64,000 nt of DNA from assembly GCA_009667805.1 (NCBI GenBank), contig CM019068.1, positions 11,512,889 through 11,576,888 on the forward strand, read 5' to 3'. Position numbers and translations under genes: made by a program. The notes below the pieces were generated by a model. That model worked only from the letters and a program-made list of their open reading frames with translations. It was not told the DNA's origin and did no database searches. The DNA is from Leptobrachium leishanense. Lineage: Eukaryota; Chordata; Amphibia; Anura; Megophryidae. Positions 23,224-35,525 of the stretch are shown here, piece by piece (the first letter of the stretch is position 1; each line of letters begins with the position of its first letter).

Positions 23224-24122
23224 CAGGGTTATCCAAAGAGCTCCGAATTGCTTGAGAAAGGTAACCGAACGCTGAAAATCAGTGTTCGGTTACCTTTCCT
23301 GACCATTCGGCTATTCAGAGAGCAGGCAATTCGCCAAATCCTGGCGAATTGCCTGCACTTACGGTGCCTGTTCGGTCCCTGTTCGAGGGCAGTGAAATCC
23401 CCATGAAATGCACTGCTTCGGCTATTCAGAGAACACAAACCAGCAGTGAAAGGTTCCCGAAGTGCCCTGCCATTCGGTGGTTTAATTCGGCAAATTAATT
23501 CAGGAGAATCCCATAGGCTTCAATGTTAAAAATATTCCCGTTTTAATTCAATATCTAATAAACCGTTCATTATAAAATTCTGCAGCAAAAAGTCTCTTTA
23601 TTTATAGATTTTTTAGGATACTTTAAGCATTTTTCCGATTTTTTTTTTTTTTTTTTTAAAAGTCCGATTTTTTTTTTTTTTTTTTTTCAGTTTACTTATT
23701 TTTTTTGTAACAGCCCTCTTTATTATCATTCCCTGGACCTCCTGTGAAAATTTCAGAAATTTTCGCTCAGTAGTTTCTTTGCAAACAGCGTTTCATTTTC
23801 CCAGATTCATACAAATGGTTTTTCTAATTTATTCACTGCCTCCTTACGTCACAGCTGCTTCGGCTCTGTGTGATTCGGCTCATGTTCGGCTCCTGTTCGT
23901 CTTTTTCAAAGGTTAATCCAGATGTTTTTGCTTGTTTCAGCGTGCATTCGGTTAGTTTTCGGTGGGTTTGCGGCAGCTTTTCCCTGCAATTCGGGGACCC
24001 TGTGGTGTTTGCTGAATACACCGCAGGGTCACCGAAATGCAATCGGCAAAAGGAACCGAATTGAAGAGAACGAAAAGTCACCGAACGTGCGGTGACTTTT
24101 CGAATCTCTTTGGATAACCCTG
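23224..24122 (+). mobile_element. CAGGGTTAT-family DNA transposon, copy 4
   Basis: Full 899-bp copy flanked by ATA on both sides (3-bp target duplication). It has inserted into the AGAAACAT repeat tail of the minus-strand LINE at 24123: the sequence just left is 'agaaacatagaaacata' and just right 'atagaaacatagaaa'. Hairpins near both ends are intact. Confidence 0.87.
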
Positions 24123-24656
24123 ATAGAAACATAGAAAATGTCGGCAGATAAGAAGTTTTCGGCCCATCTAGTCGCCCAATTACATGGATACTTTACTTGG
24201 ATTTATCTTTTGTTTAGGATAGCCTTATGCCTATCCCATGCTTGCTTAAATTCAATCACTGTTTTGGCCTCTACCACTTCTACTGGAAGACTGTTCCATG
24301 TATCCACCACCCGCTCAGTAAAATAATGCTTCCTGATGTTACTTTTAAACCTTTGCCCCTCTAATCTAAGACTATGTCCTCTTGTTTTGCTACTTTGTTT
24401 CCTTTTAAATATACTCCCTTCCTCTACCTTGTGGATTCCCTTTACGTATTTAAATGTTTCTATCATATCTCCTCTGTCTCGTCTTTTTTCCAAGCTGTAC
24501 ATGTTAAGATCATTAAGCCTTTCCTGGTAACTTTTCTCCTTCAAGCCGTACACCATTTTAGTAGCCCTTCTCTGAACTCTCTCTAAGATGTCTATATCCT
24601 TCTGGAGATACGGTCTCCAGTACTGCACACAGTACTCCAAGTGAGGTCTCACTTGT
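24123..24656 (-). pseudogene. CR1/L2-like LINE 3' end with RT C-terminal frame
   Basis: A minus-strand open frame of 149 codons (24203-24652) carries features of the C-terminal region of CR1/L2-group reverse transcriptases: RPHLEYCVQYWRPY, VQRRATKMVYGL, ERLNDLNMYSLEKRR and VVDTWNSLPVEVVEA. It is open and ends with a normal stop, followed by a 3' UTR ('aagttttcggcccatctagt' on the plus strand) and an AGAAACAT-type tail. The copy is 5'-truncated near 24656, as target-primed LINE copies often are, so it has no complete RT or endonuclease. The tail is split by a CAGGGTTAT element. Not a host gene. Confidence 0.85.
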
Positions 24657-24986
24657 GTTCTACATGATTTTGGCCTAAAATGTCATCTCCTCTTCATCAA
24701 AGTCTATCTTTTAGAGGGAGGAGCCATAGCACTAATTCCTCTCCATTCTAGACTATTTGTGGAACCGTGCACATTTCTAAGCTCCTTTGAGATCGTTTTA
24801 TAACCCTTTCCAGCTGTGTTCAACACGGTAATTCCTGGTGACAGGTCTTCTGAGAGCTCTTATTTGTGAGGTGAGTTTCACATCAACAGATGCATTTTGT
24901 GAATAGCAAATTCAAGATGTTACGATGTGCTTTACAAGTTCCAGTAACTCTAAACCCACACCTCCAACCTATTCTGTAAATACTTA
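24657..24986. other. No recognised feature
   Basis: Spacer between the LINE fragment and the next MITE. Nothing recognised. Confidence 0.45.
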
Positions 24987-25648
24987 GGGCTCTATTACAT
25001 TCTTCATGCAAAAACGCACGTGAATTTTGGTATTACAATCCTCGCGCATTTTTTCATCCGTCAAAAAATAACACGCGCGCAGCAACGTTGCACGCAGAAA
25101 TCAGTGTGCGGACTGTTTTTTTCACACAATTCAGCCAATCAGAATTAAGAACCACAATTGTCTCACGTTAAGTTTTTGCGCCTGTCAAAGTCAATCTGCT
25201 TATATATGCTGCATCAATAATAAAAACACGCACCACTTCTCCATTTTATTGGTTTGGGTATGTGTAGAATGTGTAACTATACTTTGCTCTGTATTTTTTT
25301 TTGGGCTGGTGTATTTGGGTTCGGCAGGTTGATAGAATTTGCCTTTAACACCAGCTTTCAGGAGTTGCTAAAATTATGCGCAAAGGCTGTGCGTTACAAA
25401 CTGCAAAACTGCGCATAGATTGTAATACCATCCGCGTACCCGCGCACAAACGAGTTTGCGCTCACAATGTTAAGTAAAGGACGCGCAACGTACAGTATGC
25501 TCGCACAGCGTTCCACCCGCGGTAGACGTATACCCGCGTTTGTTGTGCTAACATTGTAATATGACGTTCAGCGCAAAGGGTTTTGCCCTTCGCATTATTG
25601 CGTTTTTGCGCATGCGCTGAAGTTTGCGCAAAGATCGTAATAGGGCCC
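24987..25648. mobile_element. GGGCTCTATTACATT MITE, copy 2
   Basis: Same family as 1061-1758. Ends GGGCTCTATTACATTCTTCA and CGTAATAGGGCCC. Flanks are TTA and TAA. Subterminal CG-rich motifs (TTTTGCGC, ACGCGC) are shared. No coding frame. Confidence 0.72.
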
Positions 25649-25650
25649 TA

Positions 25651-26473
25651 AGAGGTTATTCAGAGAGCGCTGACATTTCGGTGCTCTCTCGTTCAGTGCA
25701 CTTCAGGGAATCAAAGTTCCCCACCCTGCGGTGAATTCAGCAGTCACCGCAGGGACCGTGGAGTGCAGGGAAAACCCGCAGCAATCCCGCTGGAATTGTA
25801 AGGGAAAAAAGCACGCCGGAAAAAGCCGACGAGATGCCAATCACAGTGCAGACCAGCCACCAGAAAAAGCAGACAAACTGACGAACAGGGTAAAAAAACA
25901 AACAAACACGTACGCTTGAAAGTTTCGGAATTGAAACGCTGTTTGCAAAAAACTACACAACGAAAATGTCTGGAATTACCATAGAAGATCCTGTGAATGA
26001 TCATAAAAAGGTCTGTTACAGAAAAAAGAAAAAACACTGTTAAAAAATGGGAAAAAAAAATTCCGGCGGAAAAAATCCCCAAAAATGCCTAAAAGATCCT
26101 AAAAAATAGAGACTTTATGCTGCGGATTAAAATATGAAAACAGTTCATTAGATATTGAATTAAAACGGGAATATTTTTAACATTGAAACCTATGGGATTC
26201 ACCTGAATAAACCTGCCGAATGAAAACACCGAACAGCAGGACATTTCACTGACATTTCTCTGCTGTTCGGTGTCTGTGAATAGATTAACCATTGCTTCTC
26301 TATGGGGGATTTCACTGCCCTCGAACAGGCACCGTACTTGCTGGCAGTTTGCCAAAATTTGGCAAATTGCCTGCTCTCTGAATAGTCGAATGGCCCCAAA
26401 ATGTCCCTGTGCGGGGAAATTCCCTGTTCGGTTACATTTCAGGGCCAGATCGGCTCTCTCTGAATAATCCCTT
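25651..26473. mobile_element. CAGGGTTAT-related element, degenerate copy
   Basis: Left end 'aggttattcagagagcg' and right end 'ctctctgaataatccctt' resemble the family terminus, and the interior keeps 'attagatattgaattaaaac' and the 'aggtctgttaca' block. It directly abuts the preceding MITE. The terminal CAGGG is mutated at both ends. Confidence 0.65.
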
Positions 26474-26725
26474 CAGTAATGGTGTTCTCGTGCGTACTGG
26501 ATTTGTTGTTGTTTAATTTAGTTGATTTTCATTAATTGGATGAACATCACACCAGACTCTTAAGACAAACCTATACAAAAGGGTATACATCAATTTCGGT
26601 GGGCACTACCCTATTCTAGTACAATGGAGATACACTTGCTTTACTGTGTCACTGCTAGAGGTGGCACAATCATTATATACACAGATTTTACGTCGGACTT
26701 TCCTACTGGACCTTTGTGTGCAGAA

Positions 26726-27274
26726 TAGGGATGTGCGTTTCGGGTTTGGAATTTCGGAATTTTCACGAAATTTCCCGATTCGTGTTTTCGGATGCGGCCG
26801 AATTTCCGAAAATTTTTAGATCCGAAAATGGCAGATCCGAAAAGTTTTCCGAGCCGAAACGAAATATTTTCGGAATTTTCGAATGGACTTGAAATGTGTC
26901 AAATCGAAATTTATTGCTTTGAAACGAGGAGAACAGACTTTCCGAAAAAACGAAAATTTCCGAATTTACGAAAAGTCGATACAAAAAACGGGCTAAGTGA
27001 CACGAAAATACGAAAAATGGTCGAAATTCCGAAAACATGTACAATTCCGAAAAACGAAAATTTCCCAAATCACGAAAAGTCGATACAAAAAACGAGCAAA
27101 GTGACACAAAAATACGAAAAATGGTCGATATTCCGAAAAAATATGTACACGAAAAACGAGTCGAGCCGAACCGAATCGAAACAGAAATCGGTCGAAACGA
27201 GCCGAATCGAAAAGTTTAATTATCCGAAAAATCGAACCGAATTGAACCGAAAAAAAAATCGGTGCACAAGCCTA
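26726..27274. mobile_element. hAT MITE, 549 bp
   Basis: Ends TAGGGATGTGCG and GGTGCACAAGCCTA. Flanked by perfect 8-bp duplications GTGCAGAA. Made mostly of variants of 'ccgaaaaacgaaaatttccg', so it looks internally repetitive; the 171-residue open frame on the plus strand is a consequence of this and has no domain. Confidence 0.88.
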
Positions 27275-27592
27275 GTGCAGAATGGACTTAAACATGGCAA
27301 CGGGTGAAGCTAAAAAAAAGTCCAATCACAAAGATTTCTACCTCCATCCAGGTAGCCTTTTGCTCGAATGCCTTCCTCTTCTTAACCAACAAGTCCTCCC
27401 TGACATGATTTACCTGCTTCATGTATTTTCAATTCCTGTTGTTAAAAAGGTTTTCGCCTGAGCTGTAGCTGCGGCCAAGCTTTTCCTAGTCCAGGGGCTG
27501 CACTGGGAAATCTAGTGTGTGACTTTCATGTAGACCCATTGATAACCACAATAAGTACATGCACATCTTTTAAATTGTTTATGAATTATTAT

Positions 27593-27950
27593 TAGAGATG
27601 TGTATTCGTTTCGTAAAATTTGGAATTTGGAACGAAATTTGATAATTCGTTTTTCAGAAGTACTTCCGTATAACGAATCGATACGATATGAATTTGAAAC
27701 GAAACGGTATATAACAAATTTATTTTGTTTTACACTGTGTCATAATCATAAAAGATTGAATTTGAATAATTGATATCAACTATCGAATTTGAAATGAACT
27801 ATCAAATGGATATCAACAACTATCAAATCGATTTGAAATTTCAAATCAATACGAAACGAAATTAGTTACGAAATTCCGAAAACAAAATTATTTAAAACCG
27901 TAACGAAACAAAACTAATCAAAACTAATTTTTCAGCCATGCACATCCCTA
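27593..27950. mobile_element. hAT MITE, 358 bp
   Basis: Ends TAGAGATGTGTA and TGCACATCCCTA with perfect 8-bp flanks ATTATTAT. The interior is AT-rich with 'tatcgaatttgaaatgaac'-like repeats. No coding frame. Confidence 0.87.
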
Positions 27951-27958
27951 ATTATTAT

Positions 27959-29700
27959 GACCTGGGGTGTTAATACACTATATTGTGCTGACACTGCTCT
28001 GCAACACATCATAAAGCTAGAGTGTGGACCCAATGTGAACATTGATGCTGCCATACAAAATTGCGGTGGAGTTTTGCACCAAAGCAATTGGTTCATTGTT
28101 GACTTAACGACTTAATCTGTGAATGTCACACTTGTTTTGATAAACCAAAAGTAACAGTACATCTGGTGTGACAGTGTGATTGGGGTTGTGTGGTAGACCA
28201 CAGGTTTGTCAGCAGGCGGATGTAGGACCATTTTTTTCCCTTTTCCCCTATAAGGTTAACCAATAGCCATTGCCTAATTAGGACTGCACTTTATAGGATA
28301 TGTGGTTCCCTCTGAGAGGCCAGTCTTGGTGCAGAAGGAACGGAAGCATAATCCTGAGCCCAGATAGAAGGTAAATGATATTTTGTTTTTACAGGTTGGT
28401 AAGCGGCTTAGCCGTCCAACATGTCAGATAGGTATTCTGAAATGGTTTTTTAGCCTCCACATCGAGGAGGAGGAGTTTGTTTTGTATTTTATTCTGTTCA
28501 TGCTGTACCCTGCAAATTTCATGCCCGCAAAATAAAGCGAAGCAGAAGCACTGAATTGGCGTCCAGTGGCTATATCACACTGGGTTAAAGTGGCTGCACC
28601 AAAAGTCAGATTAAGTATGGGAGCACAGACTCCCCAGGTAACCGGCACAAAGAGAGTGGTAGCTGGGCACATCAAAATCATCAACAAAAGAAGTAGTTGT
28701 ACTAGAACATGGGCAACGTTTGCAGCTAAACCATTATTTAGGGTTCCGCTACCATTTTGGGTAAAAAGTTACCATTGAATTATTTTTAAATGAAAAAGCA
28801 ACCTCCATCCGTAAATGCAATAAGTATATGAAAATCAATAGAGCGCCCGAAGGTGCGAAATCATGAGACATGACTAATAGCTTTTGTTTACAATCGGAAA
28901 ACTACAGCAGATTACAATGAACAAATATATTCATGGGTCAATATTATGACCTTTCATGTGACCCGATCATCTCTCGCAACACCTCAAACAGCGAAGGGAA
29001 AACGTTTCTAATTAGGAAAGACATCAGTCATATTCTCCAGCTCTCCTCACGTCACCTCCTTACCAATACAACTCATCATTGTTCTTCTTGACCGCCAAAA
29101 TATAAATATTGCAAGTGCCCTCCATATTCAACCATGGGCTTTGGATTTCACTCGACGGACATTCATTTATTTATATGGATCACATGCTTACCAGCCATTT
29201 GTTTTGGGATAGTCCATACATTGTTCTCTTGGGAAATGTGAAGGTATAAACCAGACCAAACCTTGCCATGCATGAGATGGCCTGGACATTGGAGCTAAAG
29301 ATAAATGACCAATTGGTTTTGGTCTACGATGTTGGAGTTTGTTTTAATCTCATAACGCTGACCTCTATAATTTCCATTGTGTAAGAACCAGTTTCTAGAT
29401 ATCTAGCCATTGGCTCTTCTACCCATTATTCCCATGTGACACTGGGATTCCTACGCTAGACATGCATTGACCAGCTTTTGGGATGAGGATCTCAAACTTT
29501 GTCCGCCCAGATGTTGGTGGCTATAATTCCCAGAATTCTTCTAATGCAATCGATGTCCAGAGAACTAGCCGAGGTGCAATTGAGACACATCTGGGGGCAG
29601 AGTTTGTGATCCCATTTGTGCGTTACAGATCTTCTTGGCCATGGTTCCTTCTTCTGTCTTTGACCGTGTGTTGTGATGACTCCATTGAGGTCCTACTTAG
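27959..29700. other. Spacer with one dispersed repeat scrap
   Basis: No gene recognised. About 29500-29600 contains 'ataattcccagaattctt', the dispersed repeat of 15395 and 17995. Confidence 0.45.
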
Positions 29701-30764
29701 TAGACATGTTGAAGGTGTATAAAAATTGTTTCGTTTTCATTTGTTAAGTTAATAATTTCGGTTTGTAATTTTGTTTGTTACAATGATTCGTTTTCAAGTT
29801 GCTTCGTTTTTTTTTAAATTAGTTATGGATTATTCTGAATTGATTTGTAATTTTGGAATGTCATTTATGTATCTACAGGAAGTCGATTAATCGTTATGTT
29901 TATTTCAGAGGTATTACATAGTTTTAATGAATTTATTGGGTACTTTGGAAAGTGAACAAACGTCACCAGATTTATTTGAGTATCTGTCAGATTGTGCTAT
30001 GTTGTTAGGCTAGGGTCAGACTGAGGCAGTGCGAACGCGCGTGCAGCCGCACTTAATCACGGCCGCACTAGCAGCAGATGACAGGCAATGAGGGCCAATA
30101 TATGAAGTACGGTCGCACAAAAGTCCGGCTGCGCAACGCAAGTGGAAAATGAACGCATTTTTTCGAGAACGTGAAACCGCAGGTACTGACGTACAGAGTG
30201 CGCTGCGTCCGCTAGCGGCGTGTGTGCGTGATTAGGAGACATCAGACGCTGCTAATGTCCGGCCAACATAACGTCCAGACGCAAAAAGTGTTTTATTGAT
30301 GATCCGTACAAAATCACGGACGAAAATGCGCATAGTATGACCGCTATCACGTATTCTGTGAAAAAATGCGTCCATTCGTTCGAACGCACTTTTTCACAGA
30401 CAACATAAAAATGCGTTCGTCTGACCCTAGCCCAAATGTGGAAAATGTTGATTGCAGAAGATAAAATGTCTGCATGTCACTGGAATAAAAAACAATGGAT
30501 CCACATCCATTCACATCATTCCATGTGTTGTAACATCGATTCGAATGTTACATCCTTAATAAAAAAATAATCTAAAAGTAGCACATTTTGTCATTTGAAT
30601 TAATCGAATTAATCTAAATCGATTCGTTGTTTTCGTCGCCATTTTTTTCAGATTAGTTGAAATTCGTTCTTTTGCTATTCGGCTATTCAGATGCGTCCAA
30701 TTTTCCGAATCACAAAAAAAGTCGTCCGAAATATGAGTGTAACAAAACGTATCGAACATGTCTA
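29701..30764. mobile_element. hAT-like element with nested MITE
   Basis: Ends TAGACATGTT and AACATGTCTA match the style of the 54907-56062 element. The flanks (CTACTTAG and GAATTTTT) do not match, so this assignment rests on the ends only. A GGCTAGGG MITE is nested at 30008-30432. Confidence 0.55.
30008..30432. mobile_element. GGCTAGGGTCAGAC MITE, copy 2
   Basis: Same family as 2533-2958, with ends GGCTAGGGTCAGAC and GTCTGACCCTAGCC and nearly the same length. It is nested in the hAT-like element. Confidence 0.8.
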
Positions 30765-31170
30765 GAATTTTTAGCAAGAAGCTGCAAGCTACTACCCCCC
30801 TAAACAAGACCCAACATTACCCCAGTCCTGGGGTACCAGAAGCGTGGAGATAAGGGGTTCAATGACTATGCGAGTTCACAACTTCAACCCACTTGATCAC
30901 CGTAAGTGCTAAGGTGCATTGAATGGATTTATCCCCTGAGGTCCCATTGGATTAACATGCCATTGGTGTTAACACTATAAAGCTTTCTTGGACCCCATCT
31001 TACCACACCCAGCGCATGCTGAACACGGCTCCTCTGTTCCAGCTCTGTGCATTGTCAGTAGGACACGTCACTTGTCTTTGGCCTTTTGAGAAGGTACACA
31101 ATATGAACAGGCAAATTGCTCTTCACGTAATTTGGAAAAAAAGCATCTGTTCTATAAAACCCTGAGCGAC

Positions 31171-31590
31171 TTGTCCGACAAAAACGCAGTTTTAACGTGC
31201 GTTTAGCCGCACTTAATCACGGCCGTGCTAGCAGCAAATGACGTCCAATGCCGGGTAACATACGAAGAACGGCCGCACGGAAGTCCGGCCGCGCAACGCA
31301 AGTGGCAAACAAACGCATTTTTTTTGAGAACGTCAAACCGCTAGTACTGACGTACTGAGTGCGCTGCGTCTGCTAGCGGCGTGTGTGCGTGATTAGGAGA
31401 CGTCAGACGCTGCTCATGTCCGGCCAACATAACGTCCAGACACCCAAAGTTTCCTGGTTTGGATCAGTAAAAAATCACTGCCGTAATTGAGCATCGTATG
31501 ACCACTATCGGGTATTTCGTGAAAAAATACGTCCATTCGTTCGAACGCACTTTGTGACGGTCGACGCGAAAAATGCGTTCTTGTGACCCT
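31171..31590. mobile_element. GGCTAGGGTCAGAC MITE, copy 3 (left end decayed)
   Basis: The right end GTGACCCTAGCC and the body ('acgtccaatgccgggtaaca') match copy 1. The left terminus is no longer recognisable. Confidence 0.75.
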
Positions 31591-32849
31591 AGCCTAAAAA
31601 AGCTCTTTTTTTTTTCCCTCCTTCACTGCATCATAATTGTATACTGCGATATCCAAGAAAACATGAACGATGACGCACAAAGGCAAACGAATCCTGAGGT
31701 GCAAGAGGAAAACTGAAAAGGATCCAAAAAATGGACACAAGCTTTAAAAAAAAAAAAAAAAGCACATGTCCACCACCACCACCACCTTCCGGCTCGAAGA
31801 AAACGGGGTCACCTTGGATTGACCCATTATTCACCGGCTGCCTTCTCATCAGCACCACTTATACATAGCATGAGAAGCATTCATTTACAGCTGGCTCTCA
31901 CTGCAGCCGCACTGCAAAGAGAAGTTTGTGGCCTAGCTGGAATGGTACGAGAGACGTTCCACAGAGCAGCTTCCTAGACATGGCTTCTTTTTCATCCGAA
32001 TTGATTTTTAGACAAACTTTTGATGCTAAAGCATAGATAAAAGTGGTGCTCTTCAACAATAACTAATTATTATACATCACCATTTGAGTCATCTGCATCA
32101 TCTCTTTCCACACAGATCAGGACCGGAAGATCCAGAGTTTCAGTGGGTCATGGGAGACCTTGATCAGGAGTTTGTCCTGCACAGTATGTCCACTTACAGC
32201 TGAGGTGACCCCATGTCGCTCTGTTTCAACCTTTTTCTACCTTCTCTGCGCAGACCACACAGGTCACCTTCGTGTCCTCCCATCAGGGTGTGATATCTCT
32301 CAGAGGGTCTTATCTCCTCTGATTTTCTGCCTAACTACACACTCTAGTCTTCTAATGAGGTATATAATGTTCTAAGGGCCCCTTATCACCCCTGGTCTTC
32401 TGGGGGAACTGTGTATGAGCTAGGACCTGCCTCTGGGCTTGGTCAGACTTGTGTTTTGAGGACTTTGGATTCTTTCATTCAGAAAACCTTAGTGATGGCG
32501 TCTAGTCAATAAAATATGGCTTCCCTTTACGGCAACCCTGAGATTTGGGGATGTAGAGGTGGATATAGGGTGTAGTATTAATGGGGTTGCTCAAGGAGAT
32601 AGAGGGGGGTCTATAAAAGGGGTATAGAGGGGCTGTGCACAAGTCTACAGTTCTATGGCTCACTTGGAATTAAGCCAAAACCAGTGGGTACTTTAATGAA
32701 AGATCTAAGAAACTGGTTTGCTTTCTACCCAAGCTTACGTTAGTCTGTCATTTTAGAGATGCACATTAACTACTTTGAGGTAAGAATCCTTTCTTTCTCT
32801 TCATTGGGAACATTTTGAAATCTTAACATTTTTGTGTCTTATTTATAGA
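31591..32849. other. No recognised feature
   Basis: Spacer with an A run at 31745-31761 and a short CAC triplet run after it. No gene or family match. Confidence 0.45.
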
Positions 32850-33697
32850 CGAGAGCCGAACTGGCCCCAAAATTGCACCAAAAGGTGAATTTCCCTGTAT
32901 GGTGCAATTCCGTGGCCATTCGGCTATTCAAAACTTACCAATTCACCAAATTTTGAACTGCCAGCAAGTACGGTGCCTGTTCGGCGGCAGTGAAATACAG
33001 TGCCTGTTCGGCAGCAGTGAAATACAGTGCCTGTGTGGCAGCAGTGAAATATGGTGCCTGTTCGGCGGCAGTGAAATACGGTGCCTGTTCGGCAGCAGTG
33101 AAATCCCCCATAGAGAAACAATGGTTAATCTATTCACATTGAAGAGCAGAGAAATGTCAGTGAAATGCCCTGATGTTCAGTGATTCCATTCGGCAGGTTT
33201 ATTCAGGCGAATCCCATAGGTTTCAATGTTAAAAATATTTCCGTTTTAATTCAATATCTAATAAAACGTTTATTATTTTAATCTGCAGCAAAAAGTCTCT
33301 TTATTTATCTATGATTTTTTTAGGCAATTTCTTTTTCAATATTCTTTTAAATAGCGTTTTCTATTTTTCTGTAACAGATCTTTTTATTATAATTCATAGG
33401 ACCTTTATATGTAAATTCCAGACATTTTCGTCCAGTAGTTTCTTTGCAAACAGCATTTAAAATTTAATGTTTTTTTGTGTTTACCCGTCCGTCTGGTCGA
33501 TGCTGTGTTCGGCGGATCAGCAATTTATTTTTTTTTTATTGATGCGTTCAGCGCCTTATCGGATAGGAAAATCTTTGGCGGTTTTGCAACGGATTTTTTT
33601 CTTTTTAGAATCTGTTGTTTTTCGGCAGATTTTCCCTGCACTTTGAGGACCCTGAGATAAATTCCGGTGGAATTTCGGTGCTTTTTGTATAACCCTG
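32850..33697. mobile_element. CAGGGTTAT-related element with 27-bp tandem repeat
   Basis: The right end 'tgtataaccctg', the 'ttctttgcaaacagca' and 'aattcaatatctaataaaac' blocks and the layout match the CAGGGTTAT family; the left terminus is not clear. At 32975-33102 a 27-bp piece ('acggtgcctgttcggcggca' + 'gtgaaat') present once in other copies is tandemly amplified five times. Confidence 0.65.
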
Positions 33698-34453
33698 ATC
33701 GTGTGTTTATATGTGTGGGGAAGGTATGTGAGCACCATAAACCTGCGGCATAAACTAAGTGGAGAAATCGCATTTCACATTGAAGTCTTCTCCTCCTCTC
33801 CCTGTGCTCTATTTTTTTTTTATTTTCATTGTTCCCAGAAAACCTCGGCTCCGCATATATATCGACATATCGAGACACCTTCAAGCTCCTTGGAAGATGC
33901 AGAAGAACTGAGGAAAGGCAGTATGTTTTATTGATGGGCTACTATTTTTATATTTCATTTTTATCTATGACCGGAAGCATCTGCTAAGTAACACGTCACG
34001 TGTCCGCGTTCCTTGCGAAGAAATATTGCGGCGCTATATAAAGCATGGTGTAGCCTCCAATGAGGTAATTTATAATGTACTCCGAGGAAAATAAAACGCG
34101 TACATGCGGATTCCGCTTTGAAGGAGTAAAAGGGAACCCAGCAACCCTTGTCTCGCGTTTCAAAGTGCGCCGAGCGATAACTCATCTAGATTCAGCAAAC
34201 GCGCCGTGTCAAAAAGATTGAAGCTCCATTAACGCAATATTCAGATTGATGTATCGAGCAGCACGGATTCCGTAAAACCCATTGTAATATATCTCTCCCG
34301 GATAACTGTACAATGTGTGTAAGCAATGGAAATGAGTTGTGAACGGAATAAAAGTTTCATGGACAGAAAGGAAGGGGGGTGATATCCTGCAGAAGTGATC
34401 AAGCCTTGCCTTATAGGAGAGCTGGCCCTGCAATGCACAACAGGGACACTTTA
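33698..34453. other. No recognised feature
   Basis: No protein or repeat was recognised. Confidence 0.45.
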
Positions 34454-34539
34454 GGGGTCATTCAAAGAGGGCCGAATTGCACCGACCGGTGAATTTCCCT
34501 ATACGGTGCAATTCGCCTATTCAAAAAGCTGTCAGTACC

Positions 34540-34733
34540 GGCTGGGTGGAGTAGAGGTAACATCACTGGTCTGCGTGGAGAGAGCCTGTGGAGACATGGG
34601 TTTGATCCCAGCCAGAGCACCTCTCCAGTAAGTGTCCTTGGGCAAGACACCTAACGGTACATACTCGCCACCCAGGACATACTGAAAATGAGAGAAATTT
34701 CAATGTATCCTTCCTGGTAAAATCCTTTAAAAA
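34540..34733 (+). mobile_element. tRNA-derived SINE, copy 3
   Basis: Same family as 21478. A-box-like TGGAGTAGAGG and a B box altered to GGTTTGATCCC. Ends 'cctggtaaaatcc' followed by an A/TA-rich tail. It is nested in the surrounding DNA element. Confidence 0.85.
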
Positions 34734-34898
34734 AAATATATATATATTTTTTGTGCCAAATATTGATAAATTGCCAGCGAAATACGATGCGATTCGGCAG
34801 CAGTGAATTCCCCATAGTGACGTTATGGTTAACCTAATCAGAGAATGCGGAATAGCCCTGAAAAGTTGGCTAAAGGCCCAGATTTTTGGTGGTTTCAG

Positions 34899-35304
34899 GC
34901 TGGGGTCAGACAAACGCAGTGCGAACGTGCGTTGAGCCGCACCTTATTACGGCCGTAGTAGCAGCAAATGACGTCCAATGACGGCCAATATACAATGTAT
35001 GGTTGCACGAAAGTTCGGCCGCGTAACGCAAATGGCAAATGAACGCATTTTTTCGAGAATATGAAACCGCTAGTACTGACGCACAGAGTGCGCTGCTTCG
35101 GCATAGCGGCGTGTGTGCGTGATTAGGAGACGTCAGACGTTGCACATGTCCGGCCAACATCACGTCCATTTGTTTTTTATAGCTCCATCAAAACATACGG
35201 CCGACATTGCGCATCGTATGACCGCTATCGCGTCTTCCGTGAAAAAATGCGTTCAAACACACTTTTTGACGGTAGACGTGAATAATGCGTTCGTAGCGTC
35301 ATTC
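34899..35304. mobile_element. GGCTAGGGTCAGAC MITE, copy 4
   Basis: Left end 'ggctggggtcagac' and body ('ggagacgtcagacg', 'gaccgctatcgcg') match the family. The right terminus is decayed after 'aatgcgttcgta'. Confidence 0.75.
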
Positions 35305-35525
35305 TGCATTTTTAAACCGGCCAATCCCATATGTCTCAATGTAAAAAAATCCACATTATATTTTTTATTCAACTGTTTATTCTTTTCATTTGCAGCTAAA
35401 AGTCTCTTTATTTACCTTTAAGATTTTTTTTTCTTGACCCATTTTTCTGGATTTTTTTCTGCGACATTTTTTATTCCAATTTTTTTAATATTTATTTTTA
35501 AATTCTGTAACAGACCTTATTGGTG

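Larger units (their letters stand above)
34454..35525. mobile_element. CAGGGTTAT-related element carrying two nested insertions
   Basis: Begins 'ggggtcattcaaagagg' and keeps family blocks at 34770-34898 and 35305-35525 ('gcagctaaaagtctctttat', 'ctgtaacagaccttatt'). These are separated by a SINE (34540-34733) and a GGCTAGGG MITE (34899-35304). The right end is not identifiable, so it is approximate. Confidence 0.6.

Noticed and set aside
24203..24652. 149-codon minus-strand frame as a host gene
   Set aside because: Its motifs are those of CR1/L2 reverse transcriptase C-termini, and it is followed by a LINE-type 3' tail.
26792..27307. 171-codon frame, charged and lysine-rich
   Set aside because: It lies entirely in a hAT MITE built from 'ccgaaaaacgaaaatt'-like repeats and has no recognisable domain.
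31845..31862. CTGATGA on the minus strand as a hammerhead core
   Set aside because: No GAAA with pairing stems follows at the right distance.
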